64,000 nucleotides of DNA from Desulfobacteraceae bacterium (GCA_024227235.1 JAAEKY010000421.1:1-64000); one strand, 5' to 3'; shown: positions 44,146 through 53,909, numbered from the stretch's first letter. The notes: a model not told the origin generated them from the letters alone. Made by a program: numbers and translations.

Positions 44146-46125
44146 TTACTTAAATGCTTCAATCAACTCATTTGCTGTTGATGCTGCATCACCAATTAAC
44201 ATAATGGTTTTTTTATCCTTGTATAAAGTGTTTTCCACTCCAGAATAGCCTGGGTTTTCATCAAAATTGCATATGAGTATTCTTTTAGCGTCATGGGCAT
44301 TTAATATCGGCATTCCAGAGATGGGAGTACCCTTGGTATCCATTGCTGCCGGATTCACCACGTCACAGGCCCCAAAAATAAGAACAGCGTCAGTTTGTGA
44401 AAATTCAGGATTGATATCATCCATCTCATACAGCTTGTCGTAATCGACTTCGGCTTCAGCAAGAAGAACATTCATGTGCCCCGGCATTCGACCAGCTACC
44501 GGATGAATGGCAAACTTGACTTCCGTACCTATTGATTCAAGCATTGAAGCCAGCTGCACCACCTTGAACTGTGCCTGAGCCAAAGCCATACCATATCCGG
44601 GTATGATAATTATTTTCTGGGCGGTCAAGAGTACGGAAACGGCAACATCAAAAGGGGTTCTCTGATTTTTCTTATTTAAAGACGCCTCAATGTCAGGCGT
44701 TTCCTTTGAAAGGTTTTCAACAAGATATTCAATTGTTTCTTTTGCATTTCCAAGCAGCAAGGTAGTGTTGTCATTTTTATACAAAGGGTTTTCAACACCA
44801 GAGTATCCTGGTTTGTCGTCCAGATTACAACACACAACATGCCCTGATTCATGGGTGTGCAGAATCGGCATTCCAGATATAGGAGAGCCGTCAATTTCTA
44901 TGGCAGCAGGATTGACTACATCACATGCCCCTACAATTAAAGATAAATCTGTTTTTGCGAAGTCAGGATTTATTTCATCCATTTCTTTGAGCAGGTCGTA
45001 ATCAATACCTGCTTCGGCAAGAAGAACATTCATATGCCCCGGCATCCTGCCAGCTACCGGGTGAATGGCAAACTTTACATCCTTTTTCATATCAATCAAA
45101 AGGTTGGAAAGATCAATGACTGCAAACTGTGCCTGTGCCACAGCCATGCCATACCCTGGAACTATAATGATTTTTTTTGCCTCCTGTGCATACTCAAGTG
45201 CTTTTTGAAAATTATCTTTTTCAATGGGAGGATGGCTGGCTTCCGGATTGATAGTATATATATCGGTTTTATCTGTCTTGGGATTTTTATTTTTTGATGA
45301 AATATCCTGAACAGGGACAAAGACTCTATAAAGACTGCGGTTCATGGCCTTACACATGACATAGGTTAATATTGATCCTGATGCTGCGACCATTGCCCCA
45401 CAGGAAATCAACAGCTTATTTTCGATTATCATTCCACAAAAGGCTGCAGCCACACCTGCTGCTGCATTTAAAAATGAAATTAAAACCGGCATATCAGCCC
45501 CACCAATACGAATGGAAAAGAGAATACCGAACAGCACAGACATGAAAATAATCAGAATATAAAAGTATATTCGACTTTCCATGGGAGCAACCAGTGCTGT
45601 GATGATCAGCACAATAATGCTGATAAAGTTTGTCAGGACAAGCAGGGTGTGTCTTGGAAGTATCCGTTGTTCCTGCCCAAGTGTGTTGGACAGCTTTCCG
45701 CCGGCGATCATGCTGCCACTGAATGTCAGTGATCCGATGGCAAGACCTAAAAGGCCGGAAATTTCATTCAACATACCAAGGTGATGGGATCCCCGCATCA
45801 GTTCAGCAAGGGAAAGGAAGAAAGCCGCAACCCCGCCGGCACCATGCTGAAAGGCCACCATGGCAGGAATCTGGATCATTGTAATTCTCCTGGCCACCCA
45901 GAATCCTGCTATAGAGCCGATAACAAGAGATATTAATACAATATTAGGGTGCATGATCCCACTTCGATAAAGAACCATCCCTGCGGCACAGGCCAAAGCA
46001 AAAGCCGCTGCAAGGTTGCCGAATTTTGCCCTGTGAGGCCAGCGAAACAGCCAGATTCCCAGTATCAGGATAAAAAAAAAAAAAAAATCCAGGAGCAGGT
46101 TCATGACAGAGTATGTTTCAGTCAT
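44146..46125 (-). CDS. pntB: Transhydrogenase beta subunit with duplicated domain III
   Basis: 659 residues, against about 460 for normal PntB. Residues 1-270 are the membrane domain II. Then two NADP(H)-binding domains III follow in tandem: about 305-475 (GYGMAVAQAQ, HPVAGRMPGHMNVLLAEA, GACDVVNPAA) and 492-659 (GYGMALAQAQ, the same HPVAGRMPGHMN motif, GACDVVNPAA), offset 186 residues. In both, the usual GAND reads GACD. Proton-pumping transhydrogenase moves hydride between NADH and NADP. A run of 16 T (46072-46087) encodes five Phe near the N-terminus. One base overlaps pntAB. Confidence 0.93.
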   Translation of the reverse strand: MTETYSVMNLLLDFFFFFILILGIWLFRWPHRAKFGNLAAAFALACAAGMVLYRSGIMHPNIVLISLVIGSIAGFWVARRITMIQIPAMVAFQHGAGGVAAFFLSLAELMRGSHHLGMLNEISGLLGLAIGSLTFSGSMIAGGKLSNTLGQEQRILPRHTLLVLTNFISIIVLIITALVAPMESRIYFYILIIFMSVLFGILFSIRIGGADMPVLISFLNAAAGVAAAFCGMIIENKLLISCGAMVAASGSILTYVMCKAMNRSLYRVFVPVQDISSKNKNPKTDKTDIYTINPEASHPPIEKDNFQKALEYAQEAKKIIIVPGYGMAVAQAQFAVIDLSNLLIDMKKDVKFAIHPVAGRMPGHMNVLLAEAGIDYDLLKEMDEINPDFAKTDLSLIVGACDVVNPAAIEIDGSPISGMPILHTHESGHVVCCNLDDKPGYSGVENPLYKNDNTTLLLGNAKETIEYLVENLSKETPDIEASLNKKNQRTPFDVAVSVLLTAQKIIIIPGYGMALAQAQFKVVQLASMLESIGTEVKFAIHPVAGRMPGHMNVLLAEAEVDYDKLYEMDDINPEFSQTDAVLIFGACDVVNPAAMDTKGTPISGMPILNAHDAKRILICNFDENPGYSGVENTLYKDKKTIMLIGDAASTANELIEAFK

Positions 46126-46415
46126 TATTTACACCCCCCTTTTTTTTTAAACAACTTTAACATCCGGTCAGTAATCACAAATCCGCCCACAAGGTTGAAC
46201 GCGGCCATGATAAAAGCCACTGACCCGATTATCTGTTCGGTCCGGGTTGACGAAACTGAAAAAAGAATCAAAACGCCTAGTATGGTTACAGCAGAAATGG
46301 CGTTAGTCATGGACATCAACGGTGTATGAAGCAATGTGGGGATTCGGGAAATTAGAAAATATCCCACCACAAAGGAAAATAGAAAAACACCTGTCATCAA
46401 TAAAAGATTTGTCAT
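46125..46415 (-). CDS. pntAB: Transhydrogenase alpha subunit, membrane part
   Basis: 96 residues, three to four membrane helices, with PLMSMTNAISAVTILG, the hallmark of the C-terminal membrane segment of PntA that pairs with PntB to form the proton channel. Here it is a separate gene, as in Rhodospirillum and many other bacteria. It ends at the first base of pntB and starts 22 bases after pntAA. Confidence 0.95.
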   Translation of the reverse strand: MTNLLLMTGVFLFSFVVGYFLISRIPTLLHTPLMSMTNAISAVTILGVLILFSVSSTRTEQIIGSVAFIMAAFNLVGGFVITDRMLKLFKKKGGCK

Positions 46416-46436
46416 AGTGGTGCTCCTGGAAGTTTT

Positions 46437-47603
46437 TTAGTGAGTATATTTACCCATGGCTTTGAGAGTGCCTTCATGATATAGCTCACCCTTATGTGTC
46501 ACAAGTGCGCCCCTAACAATCTCATCAGCCATATCAAATTCATTTGCCCCGTTTTTAAACAGGTTCTCAACAAAATAATACAGGTTATTGGCATAGAGCC
46601 AGGAAGAGTGAACCGGAAGTGATCCCGGTATATTTTTAATCCCACAGATGAAAACGCCTTTATGAATTAGTTTTTTTCCAGGGTCTGTCAAAGCACAATT
46701 TCCTCCCTGATCAATGGATACATCAATAATTACAGATCCGGCTTTCATTGTTTCAACCATCTCTTTAGTGATCAGATGCTGAGCAACTTCACCAGGAACA
46801 AGGGCGCTTAAAACAATAATATCAGAATCAGCAACCAAAGGTGCCAGTTCCTGTCTTTCCTTTTCAATCCATTCTTCCGGAAGTGCTTTAGCATATCCGC
46901 CTTCTCCAACGGCAAGCTCGGGTGGTGCATCAAATCCCACTACTTTGACACCTAAACTCTCAGCCTCTTTTTTTGCATCCGGCCGGATATCGATGGCTTT
47001 CACAATTCCTCCCAGTCTTTTTCCGGTTGCAATTGCCTGAAGCCCGACAACACCGGTGCCGATCACTAAAATATTGGCAGGCTTTATCATTCCAATGGAG
47101 GTACCGATCATGGGAATAAATTTTGGAAAATTAGCTGCAGCAATAATGATGGCTTTATAGCCTGTTATAGCGCTCATGGATGTCAACGGGTCCATGCGCT
47201 GTGCCCTTGAAATCCTGGGAATTCCATCCATTGTAAATGCTGTGATGTTTCTGTCCTGCAGTTTTTTAATATCCCCATGATTTGAAGGGGCTGCCGGGTG
47301 CAAAAATGTGATAAGCATCTGCTTCTTTTTTAACATGTCGATTTCGTGCTTATTGAACTGGTTATTAAACAAGGGTTCTTTGACTTTTAAAATAATGTCT
47401 GCTTTGTTGAAAACCTCTTCAGCATCCATTGCAATTTCAGCTCCGGCTTTTTTGTAAGCTTCATCATCTGTGAAAGCCCCTGTGCCGGCTTTTGTTTCTA
47501 CAATTACATCAAACCCCAGGGCTTTAAATTTTTCAATGGTTTCCGGAAGTGCTGCAACCCTGTTTTCCTTGTGCATTATTTCTTTGGGTATTCCAATCTG
47601 CAT
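46437..47603 (-). CDS. pntAA: Transhydrogenase alpha subunit, NAD(H)-binding domain I
   Basis: 388 residues, homologous to alanine dehydrogenase/PntA: MQIGIPKEIMHKENRVAALPETIEK, the GTGVVGLQAIATGKRLGG Rossmann loop and the RQELAPLVADSDIIVLSALVPG segment. It binds NADH in the cytoplasm and exchanges hydride with domain III of PntB across domain II. The operon order is HEAT protein, pntAA, pntAB, pntB. Confidence 0.95.
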   Translation of the reverse strand: MQIGIPKEIMHKENRVAALPETIEKFKALGFDVIVETKAGTGAFTDDEAYKKAGAEIAMDAEEVFNKADIILKVKEPLFNNQFNKHEIDMLKKKQMLITFLHPAAPSNHGDIKKLQDRNITAFTMDGIPRISRAQRMDPLTSMSAITGYKAIIIAAANFPKFIPMIGTSIGMIKPANILVIGTGVVGLQAIATGKRLGGIVKAIDIRPDAKKEAESLGVKVVGFDAPPELAVGEGGYAKALPEEWIEKERQELAPLVADSDIIVLSALVPGEVAQHLITKEMVETMKAGSVIIDVSIDQGGNCALTDPGKKLIHKGVFICGIKNIPGSLPVHSSWLYANNLYYFVENLFKNGANEFDMADEIVRGALVTHKGELYHEGTLKAMGKYTH

Positions 47604-47655
47604 GGTTAGACTCCTGTTATATCTATAATTTTAATTGATTTGTGCGGACCATTAT

Positions 47656-48105
47656 TTAAATTTCAGCTTCAATTTTTTTGACCTGGCTTTTTGAGTTTTG
47701 CAATGCATCGTGAAATTTTGGGGGTTCAGGGGAGGCAAGCAAATCATCCATGTCCCTTACAATTCCCTGGATGAATTGTTTTAAGATGTCTTTGTCAAAC
47801 GCTTTGTTGCCAACAATAGTTGCAGCCAGTTTTTCAAGGCCGTCAGTGGCCAGTATTCTGATATCATAATAAAGATCCTTGCGTTTTATTAATGCGTTAA
47901 CTTCCCTTGCCAGATTAAGGCTTGGTTTTTCTATAAAAGGTAAATATTCAATTGCAGCTTCACGCAATCGCCAGTTTTGTTCAAAACGAAGCAGGCGGAT
48001 TAATTCATCCTGGCATTCATCAAGCTCCCGGGTCTCTGATAATTTTTCCAGTTTTTCTAAAACAATTCCCCAGTCATTTAAATTTCCGAAAATATTATTC
48101 TCCAT
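47656..48105 (-). CDS. HEAT-repeat-like protein at the head of the pnt operon
   Basis: 149 residues, almost all alpha-helical, with repeats of the HEAT kind (RLLRFEQNWRLREAAIEYLPFIEKPS; LYYDIRILATDGLEKLAATIVG). No enzyme motif. Ribosome binding site AGGAGAGG before ATG 48105. It lies 52 bases ahead of pntAA and directly behind the sigma-54 promoter, so it may regulate or assemble the transhydrogenase. No known family name applied. Confidence 0.7.
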   Translation of the reverse strand: MENNIFGNLNDWGIVLEKLEKLSETRELDECQDELIRLLRFEQNWRLREAAIEYLPFIEKPSLNLAREVNALIKRKDLYYDIRILATDGLEKLAATIVGNKAFDKDILKQFIQGIVRDMDDLLASPEPPKFHDALQNSKSQVKKIEAEI

Positions 48106-48219
48106 AGGTCCTCTCCTTTTTGATAAAAATTATTATGGCCCTTCGCTGCAACGCCAATCCGATTTCATGAGTTAAAACTCCAGTCATACAGCCTGACCTA
48201 ATATTGTGGAATCATAAAG

Positions 48220-48234
48220 GCAAAGAGTGTGCCA
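48220..48234 (-). promoter_or_regulatory. Sigma-54 promoter of the transhydrogenase operon
   Basis: On the minus strand TGGCAC-ACTCT-TTGC is an essentially perfect -24/-12 element. Start point expected near 48208, giving a 100-base leader before the HEAT gene. Confidence 0.88.
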
Positions 48235-48313
48235 TGAAGACAGTGCACAGGTAAGACATTGTAAATAAAGTATATATCTTTAATTGCGATTCATGAATTA
48301 GAAAATACTATGG

Positions 48314-48343
48314 TGCGAAATGCAACGATCGTTGCGCTTTGCA
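48314..48343. promoter_or_regulatory. 30-bp near-palindrome, candidate enhancer of the pnt operon
   Basis: The centre GCAACGATCGTTGC (48322-48335) is a perfect palindrome, and the outer TGC...GCA arms extend symmetry to 30 bp with three mismatched pairs. It lies about 120 bp upstream of the predicted start point, where NtrC-type activators bind. It is just downstream of the regulator gene ending at 48389; no T-run, so a terminator is less likely. Confidence 0.6.
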
Positions 48344-48388
48344 ACACAAGAAGATGTTTATCACGGTACAGAATTGGACGATTGTATT

Positions 48389-49744
48389 TTAATTCAACTC
48401 CAAACGATTCATTATACGCCACAATGTGGATCGATCGATACCCAGCAGCTTCGATGCCTGTGTTTTATTTTGATTGGTCATTTCCAGCACATTCAGGATA
48501 TGCTTTTTGCTCAATTGCTCCAGGGATTTTATATCTTTAGAGGGAGATTTAATATCTGAAACTAAAGGAGGCATTGTCAGGGCCGACGGAAGGCTGTCTA
48601 TCGTAATTTCATTGCTGATTTCAAAAAGCGTTGCCCTTTCAATTATATTCTCAAGCTCCCTGACATTTCCAGGCCAGCCATATTTTTCCAACAATTGCAA
48701 AGCTTCTTGAGAAATACGGGTGATATTTTTACTATTTTGGGCTGAATATTGTTTTAAAAAATGGTATGCCAGTATCCCGATATCTTCTTTTCGGTCTCTC
48801 AAAGGTGGCAAATCTATAATCACAACATTCAATCGATAATACAGATCTTTCCTGAAACTGCCTTGTTCAACCATGGCTTCAAGATTTTTGTTTGTTGCCG
48901 CAATAATTCTTACCCAAACCTTTTTCCTTTCAAAAGAGCCTACCTGCTGTATTTCCCCGTTTTCCAATGCCCGAAGGAAGGTCTGTTGAAGCCCTGTCCC
49001 GATATCCCCAATCTCGTCAAGAAATATGGTTCCTCCGGTTGCAGCCTCAAAAAGTCCCATCTTGTCAGCTATTGCACCGGTAAATGCGCCTTTTACATGG
49101 CCAAACAATTCACTTGCCAGAAGGTTTTCGCTGAGTGCGGCGCAGTTGACCGGAAGATAAGGTTTTGAAGCCTTGTCACTGTTAAAGTGTATGGCTCTGG
49201 CAACCAGTTCTTTTCCTGTACCGGTCTCTCCATGGATAAGGACAGTTGCTTTGGAGTTCTTGATCCGGTTAATGGTTTTAAAAACAGCCATCATGGCTTC
49301 GCTGATTCCAATAATATTTTCAAATGTATATTTTTTTTCAAGTTGATGCTGTAAACGAATATTGTTTAAAAACAACTCGCGTTTTTCCATATTTTTTTTT
49401 ATGACAAGTCTCAGCTCCTCCATATCAAATGGCTTTAAAATATAATCCTCAGCACCTTTTTTCATGGCTGAAACGGCCATGTCAACCGTACCGTAGGCAG
49501 TAATTATAATAAACAGGATATTAACGTCATACTTTTTTGTGGCCTTTAAAAGATCCATGCCGCTGATACCGGGAAGTTTAAAATCTGATATGATTAAATC
49601 GAATTGGGTATTCTTGATCTTTTCGAGGGCTTTTTCTCCAGAATCAACTGCTTCAGCCATATACCCTTCTTTTGAGATAACATGCAGCAATCCCTGATTC
49701 ATTTTTAGATCATCTTCAACAATTAAAATTTTGTATCCTTTCAT
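48389..49744 (-). CDS. NtrC-type sigma-54 response regulator (transhydrogenase regulator?)
   Basis: 451 residues. Receiver (VEDD; phospho-Asp in [12 protein letters not shown]), AAA+ ([35 protein letters not shown]) and a Fis-type HTH ([23 protein letters not shown]). Preceded by its kinase gene (49769-51424), 24 bases away on the same strand. Its own stop is 45 bases from the 30-bp palindrome, so it is the best candidate to activate the sigma-54 promoter at 48220. Confidence 0.92.
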   Translation of the reverse strand: MKGYKILIVEDDLKMNQGLLHVISKEGYMAEAVDSGEKALEKIKNTQFDLIISDFKLPGISGMDLLKATKKYDVNILFIIITAYGTVDMAVSAMKKGAEDYILKPFDMEELRLVIKKNMEKRELFLNNIRLQHQLEKKYTFENIIGISEAMMAVFKTINRIKNSKATVLIHGETGTGKELVARAIHFNSDKASKPYLPVNCAALSENLLASELFGHVKGAFTGAIADKMGLFEAATGGTIFLDEIGDIGTGLQQTFLRALENGEIQQVGSFERKKVWVRIIAATNKNLEAMVEQGSFRKDLYYRLNVVIIDLPPLRDRKEDIGILAYHFLKQYSAQNSKNITRISQEALQLLEKYGWPGNVRELENIIERATLFEISNEITIDSLPSALTMPPLVSDIKSPSKDIKSLEQLSKKHILNVLEMTNQNKTQASKLLGIDRSTLWRIMNRLELN

Positions 49745-49768
49745 AGGATCTCCCTTGTTCGATAAAAA

Positions 49769-51424
49769 CTATTCCGTTGGTAATTCAACGGTAAACACTG
49801 TACCGGAATTGATTGAAACATTCTCGGTTGAACTGATTACTTTGATATCTCCACCCAACTTTCTTGCCATCTCATGGCTGATAAAAAGCCCCAGACCTGT
49901 TCCTTCCCCTTGTTTTTTAGTTGTAAAAAACGGGTTGAATATTTTATTGAGTTCATCCTTGGAAATCCCTAATCCTGTATCTGCAATTTCAATTTTTATT
50001 GTTTTTAAAACCGGTACATACCGAGTCTTTAATCTTAATATACCTCCATTTGGCATGGCTTCAGTTGCATTGGCAACAAGATTTGTCAATATGGCCTGCA
50101 GTGTGCTTGCATCTGCTTTTATATCCGGCATATTGTTTTCCAGTTCTTTTTCTACTTTAATTTTATTGGATGTACAATGTGGTCCGGCAATACGCATCAG
50201 TTTTATCAAGGTTTTGTTGACATCTGTTGATCTTGCTTCACTCTGGGTATGCCGGGAAAAATCAAGAAGGTTTCTTATAATTTTACTACCCTGTTTGACT
50301 TCATCAACGACTGTAGAAAGTCTTTGCTGGATGATTTTATTTTTAAATCCGGATTCTTCAAGTTCCTCTTTGGCTATCTGTGTATAGAGTAGCGCATTGG
50401 CAAACGGTGTATTTAATTCATGGGCGATCCCTGAGGTAAGAAGGCCAAGAGATGCAAGTTTTTCTTTTTGAATGACTTGAAATTCCAGCTCTTTTTCATA
50501 CTGGTATTTGGCCTTTAAAATATTTACAATTATCGTTGAAATAAAAAGGGCAAGTCCGAAAACAACCAATGCCGTAATCATGCCATAAGCAATGGCCTCC
50601 CTTCCCAGGGCCTTGATGCGGTTCAAAATTTCTGCCATGTCCTGATCTGCGATAACATACCATGGGAAACCATCAACTTTTTGATATGCCTGTAATACAC
50701 GTTCCCCTCTATAATCAATTGTTTCATAAAGTCCCTGTTTCTTTCCAGCTATGGAATTCATGGAAATGTTGTCCTTGAGAGCTTTTGCTCCAAATCGTGA
50801 TGCCGACAAAAAGCTGCCTTTTGTGTCTACCAGGTAGACTTCTCCAGTAATTTCTATATTACTTTTTCTAAGCAGAGAACCAATAAGTCTGAAATCAACC
50901 AGGGCACATAAATGTCCACAACCTTCTTTGGATTCGGCTAATATGGATGTACAAATTAGCAGTGCCGGTATTTGATCCTGGCCTATGGTAAACATAAAAA
51001 TTTCTTTAATATATGTACCCATACCTGAATGCGTTGATTCATCAATGGACTGTAACATTGCAGAATCAATAGAAACATCCATCGTGGAGAAAACTGATTT
51101 CCCAGATTTATCCAGCACAAAAAAACCTATATAAGGGTTGTACTGCGCCTTCATTTTTTTAAAATGCGTTTTTAGAATTGTGGAATTAAAGCCAAAAATA
51201 CAAATAATGTCGGAAAGCTTTTTCAAGCCATCTTCTTTTTCCAACATGAACCCTTTTATTACATCAGCATTTCTTTCGGACAAGCCTTCTAAGTAGGAGG
51301 ATGCTTTCTCTTTGATCAGACTTTCTCCCTGAGAGATCACTTTGTATCCCAAAGAAGCCAGAGGGACTAATGAAACTAGCATAAACGCCACTATCAGAAG
51401 TATTCTGAGTCTTTCAAAACTCAT
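49769..51424 (-). CDS. Membrane sensor histidine kinase with dCache-like domain
   Basis: 551 residues. Transmembrane helix (about 6-28), a large extracytoplasmic double-Cache-like region (about 30-280; contains YNPYIGFFVLDKSGKSVFST and GEYLVDTKGSFL-type strands) and a second helix (about 286-310), with no HAMP. Then HisKA (GLLTSGIAHELNTPFANALL) and HATPase_c (NLVANATEAMPNGG, DTGLGI, GEGTGLGLFI). Pairs with the downstream sigma-54 regulator; the ligand is unknown, though dCache sensors often bind small organic acids or amino acids. Confidence 0.9.
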   Translation of the reverse strand: MSFERLRILLIVAFMLVSLVPLASLGYKVISQGESLIKEKASSYLEGLSERNADVIKGFMLEKEDGLKKLSDIICIFGFNSTILKTHFKKMKAQYNPYIGFFVLDKSGKSVFSTMDVSIDSAMLQSIDESTHSGMGTYIKEIFMFTIGQDQIPALLICTSILAESKEGCGHLCALVDFRLIGSLLRKSNIEITGEVYLVDTKGSFLSASRFGAKALKDNISMNSIAGKKQGLYETIDYRGERVLQAYQKVDGFPWYVIADQDMAEILNRIKALGREAIAYGMITALVVFGLALFISTIIVNILKAKYQYEKELEFQVIQKEKLASLGLLTSGIAHELNTPFANALLYTQIAKEELEESGFKNKIIQQRLSTVVDEVKQGSKIIRNLLDFSRHTQSEARSTDVNKTLIKLMRIAGPHCTSNKIKVEKELENNMPDIKADASTLQAILTNLVANATEAMPNGGILRLKTRYVPVLKTIKIEIADTGLGISKDELNKIFNPFFTTKKQGEGTGLGLFISHEMARKLGGDIKVISSTENVSINSGTVFTVELPTE

Positions 51425-51611
51425 TCTTTATACTCCTCAAATGAATAAAAACCTTACAACTGCATTCAACTTGCTTTTATGAAAATACAACACATTTTTA
51501 TAACATCTACAACTAAATAAACAACCCGGAAATGTATTTAGCAGAAATAAAAGCATTCTCCTGTCAAAATAGATTGATGATATTGAAATGAGTCGTTGAA
51601 TGATAACCAAA

Positions 51612-52328
51612 TCAGGGCATGGGAGGGGGCATGAGAAGGATTGCTTCTGCAACATGGCGAATGGGTGTACATAATGTGTTGCTGTATTGTTGAATCCAGT
51701 TAGAGGCTTCATCTGTCGCAATTTTATGTTGCTGCATAATTACTTTACTGGCACGCTTTAACAGGTCATGCGTATCCAGTTCTTCCTTTGCAAGTCCTGC
51801 TCTTACCATTAGTTCAGTGTTGAAAATTGTAATGGCTGCCTGATTAGCTACTTTGCTCATCAGGCTTACCTCTGTCTTTGAAAACTTGTAAGGCTTGGTA
51901 GTAAAACAGTTAAGTACACCGAACAGGGTGTCACCTTTGTATACAATTGGTACACCTGACATAGAAACAATCCCTGATTTTTGGGCCATATCTTTTTCTT
52001 TGAACTGCCTGTTTTTTAGTACATCTGCTATGATTAAAGGTTTTTTGCGGGTGGCTACCAGACCCACCACCCCCCGCTTCAATGTCAAAGATCGATGTTG
52101 AATTAGGTTGGTATTGATACCCTGGGATGCCTTCAGACAAATCTTCCATGGTTTTTCTTTTTTATCAATCAACCATAAAGAACACATTTTTATGCAGGGA
52201 ATAGTTGCCGTGACTGTTACAATTAAATTGAGGACATCATCAATATAATTTTCATAAGAAATCGCTTTGGAAATTTTAATAATATCCTGGATATTGTTTT
52301 TAAATGGAGTTGGTGAATTGTTTTTCAT
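51612..52328 (-). CDS. GAF-domain protein
   Basis: 238 residues. Residues about 20-165 are a GAF domain (IPCIKMCSLWLID ... GVVGLVATRKKPLII ... GVPIVYKGDTLFGVLNCFT). The last third (AKEELDTHDLLKRASKVIMQQHKIATDEASNWIQQYS) resembles an ANTAR-like helical tail (ALIERAKGLLM...), perhaps an RNA-binding anti-terminator, though the match is weak. Starts five bases after the preceding gene's stop. A fragment of its 3' end recurs at 38668. Confidence 0.75.
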   Translation of the reverse strand: MKNNSPTPFKNNIQDIIKISKAISYENYIDDVLNLIVTVTATIPCIKMCSLWLIDKKEKPWKICLKASQGINTNLIQHRSLTLKRGVVGLVATRKKPLIIADVLKNRQFKEKDMAQKSGIVSMSGVPIVYKGDTLFGVLNCFTTKPYKFSKTEVSLMSKVANQAAITIFNTELMVRAGLAKEELDTHDLLKRASKVIMQQHKIATDEASNWIQQYSNTLCTPIRHVAEAILLMPPPMP

Positions 52329-52333
52329 AGGTG

Positions 52334-52792
52334 TTAGCGCTCTTTGAAATAAGATATGTCATTGGAGCCGGGGTCTGTTTCATAATTTCTTTGATACGCA
52401 TTTATCAGTTCTTCAAAACTGTCGTATCCGCTGCCCATAAAATTTAATTTTGAAAAGTAGGGCCGATTGTTTTTCATATCGATAATCGCTGCAAAATGGT
52501 TGGGGAATAAGGGATTTCCGATAACTAAAAGATATCTCTCTTTTGATGTCATAATGCTATAATTTAAGGGAATATCTGCTTTTTCAATTTCTTCAAAGTT
52601 TTCTTCTAATATTTTTGACGCATCGGTTTCATCCAAATCTTCTACATCCATAAAATCCGGTGCATCCAAATATCCCAAGGCATATAATGCTACACTAAAA
52701 CAGCCTATTTGTTCATAAACCGGGTTGTCTCTTGAACACATCATCTCTATTTCACTGGTATTTTCTAATGCTATTGGATTTTGTATGGTCAT
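52334..52792 (-). CDS. Hypothetical acidic protein
   Basis: 152 residues, acidic, mixed alpha/beta (VEDLDETDASKILEENFEEIEKADIPLNYS). No motif I recognise. It is directly coupled to the GAF gene, and an ATGCGT-N9-ACGCAT palindrome lies 110 bp before its start, so the pair may be one regulated unit. Confidence 0.6.
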   Translation of the reverse strand: MTIQNPIALENTSEIEMMCSRDNPVYEQIGCFSVALYALGYLDAPDFMDVEDLDETDASKILEENFEEIEKADIPLNYSIMTSKERYLLVIGNPLFPNHFAAIIDMKNNRPYFSKLNFMGSGYDSFEELINAYQRNYETDPGSNDISYFKER

Positions 52793-52901
52793 TTTATTAC
52801 CTTTTAAAAGATTAATAATTCAGGCCACCAAACTTTTAACCTGTTCATGATTAGGATCGTGAACTCAACCATCAGGGCAACATAGTAACAATGTGATAAA
52901 A

Positions 52902-52922
52902 ATGCGTTAATTATTTACGCAT
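52902..52922. promoter_or_regulatory. Palindrome ATGCGT-N9-ACGCAT, site A
   Basis: Perfect 6-bp arms around nine AT-only bases. Twelve bases past the stop of LuxR-type regulator A and 110 bp upstream of the gene starting at 52792. Same arms and spacing as at 58623-58643, one change at 58540-58560. Candidate operator of the LuxR-type proteins. Confidence 0.6.
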
Positions 52923-52933
52923 CAATGTCCGAT

Positions 52934-53890
52934 TCACAGGGTTGCAAGATAGGTTGTAAGATTAATTTTTTGATTGGTTATCCCAAGTTTTTTTCGTATA
53001 TAATTCCTATACGTTTCAACGCTTCTATAGGAAATATTTAATAACTTAGCCACTTCCTTGGAGCTAAGCCCCGTTCTGATCATATTGCAAATTTCATTTT
53101 CTCGTGGTGTTAGCCTTGGTAATTTTTTTGAAATACTGCTACCGAATGAAGATGTAAGTTGTTTTAAATTGTCTTCAAATACCTTGAAGTATTCTTTTTC
53201 AATATTAGAACTTTTGTTTTGTAATTTTTTCAATAGCGGTAACAAGAATTCATCAACATTATCCAAGACTTTTTCTTCCAGATTCTTTTTTTCAGAGATC
53301 ATCTGGTTCATCACCTCACGTAAAGCGATATTTTTTTCATATAATAATTGGTTCTGTTCTTTTAGTTTTTTTTCACTTTCATTGAGAGCCTTTTCTGATT
53401 GTTTCTGCTCACTTGTACGTCCCAATCTTTCAGCAATAGCATCGAGCAGTGATCTTTCTTCTTTAAGAAACGGCCCCTCATAGAGTTCAGGCTTTTCTTT
53501 TTTATAACAGACACTTAAAATACCGACCTTCTCACCATACACAATAATATCTGCGGATTGTTTCCATGGAACTTGTGCATAATTTTTTGTAACAAATTTA
53601 CCTTTGTTTATTATTAGCTGTGCACAGGTGATTTCCGGATACTGCCATGAACAAGGGATAACCTCAATAACGCCTTGGTATATTTCATTCAACGATACAT
53701 CTGCTTTTTCAACGATTTTTGATATGGTGTAAAGACAATTTATCTCCTTTATCCGCTCTTTGAGATTATGAGTCTGTTGCGTAAGTGTTTTTTCCATCCG
53801 GTTATGCCGGATTTCTAACGCTTCGAGTTCTGCATTTCTTGAGAGTAATGCAGACACTTGTGTCAATAGTTGTTCATCAGGTTTTTTCAT
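52934..53890 (-). CDS. LuxR-type regulator A with 'KEINCLY' input domain
   Basis: 318 residues. A coiled-coil N-terminus leads into an input domain at about 45-165 (RIKEINCLYTISKIVEK ... IPCSWQYPEITCAQL ... FLKEERSLLDAIAERLG) shared with the kinase at 41141 and regulator B at 58992. A long coiled coil (about 165-245) and a LuxR/GerE HTH (PRLTPRENEICNMIRTGLSS, YRSVETYRNYIRKKLG, about 255-318) follow. No receiver domain, so ligand or partner control is likely. Solo gene between gdhA copy 3 and the 152-residue gene. Confidence 0.85.
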   Translation of the reverse strand: MKKPDEQLLTQVSALLSRNAELEALEIRHNRMEKTLTQQTHNLKERIKEINCLYTISKIVEKADVSLNEIYQGVIEVIPCSWQYPEITCAQLIINKGKFVTKNYAQVPWKQSADIIVYGEKVGILSVCYKKEKPELYEGPFLKEERSLLDAIAERLGRTSEQKQSEKALNESEKKLKEQNQLLYEKNIALREVMNQMISEKKNLEEKVLDNVDEFLLPLLKKLQNKSSNIEKEYFKVFEDNLKQLTSSFGSSISKKLPRLTPRENEICNMIRTGLSSKEVAKLLNISYRSVETYRNYIRKKLGITNQKINLTTYLATL

Positions 53891-53909
53891 TTTTTCACAG
53901 TAGGATTAT

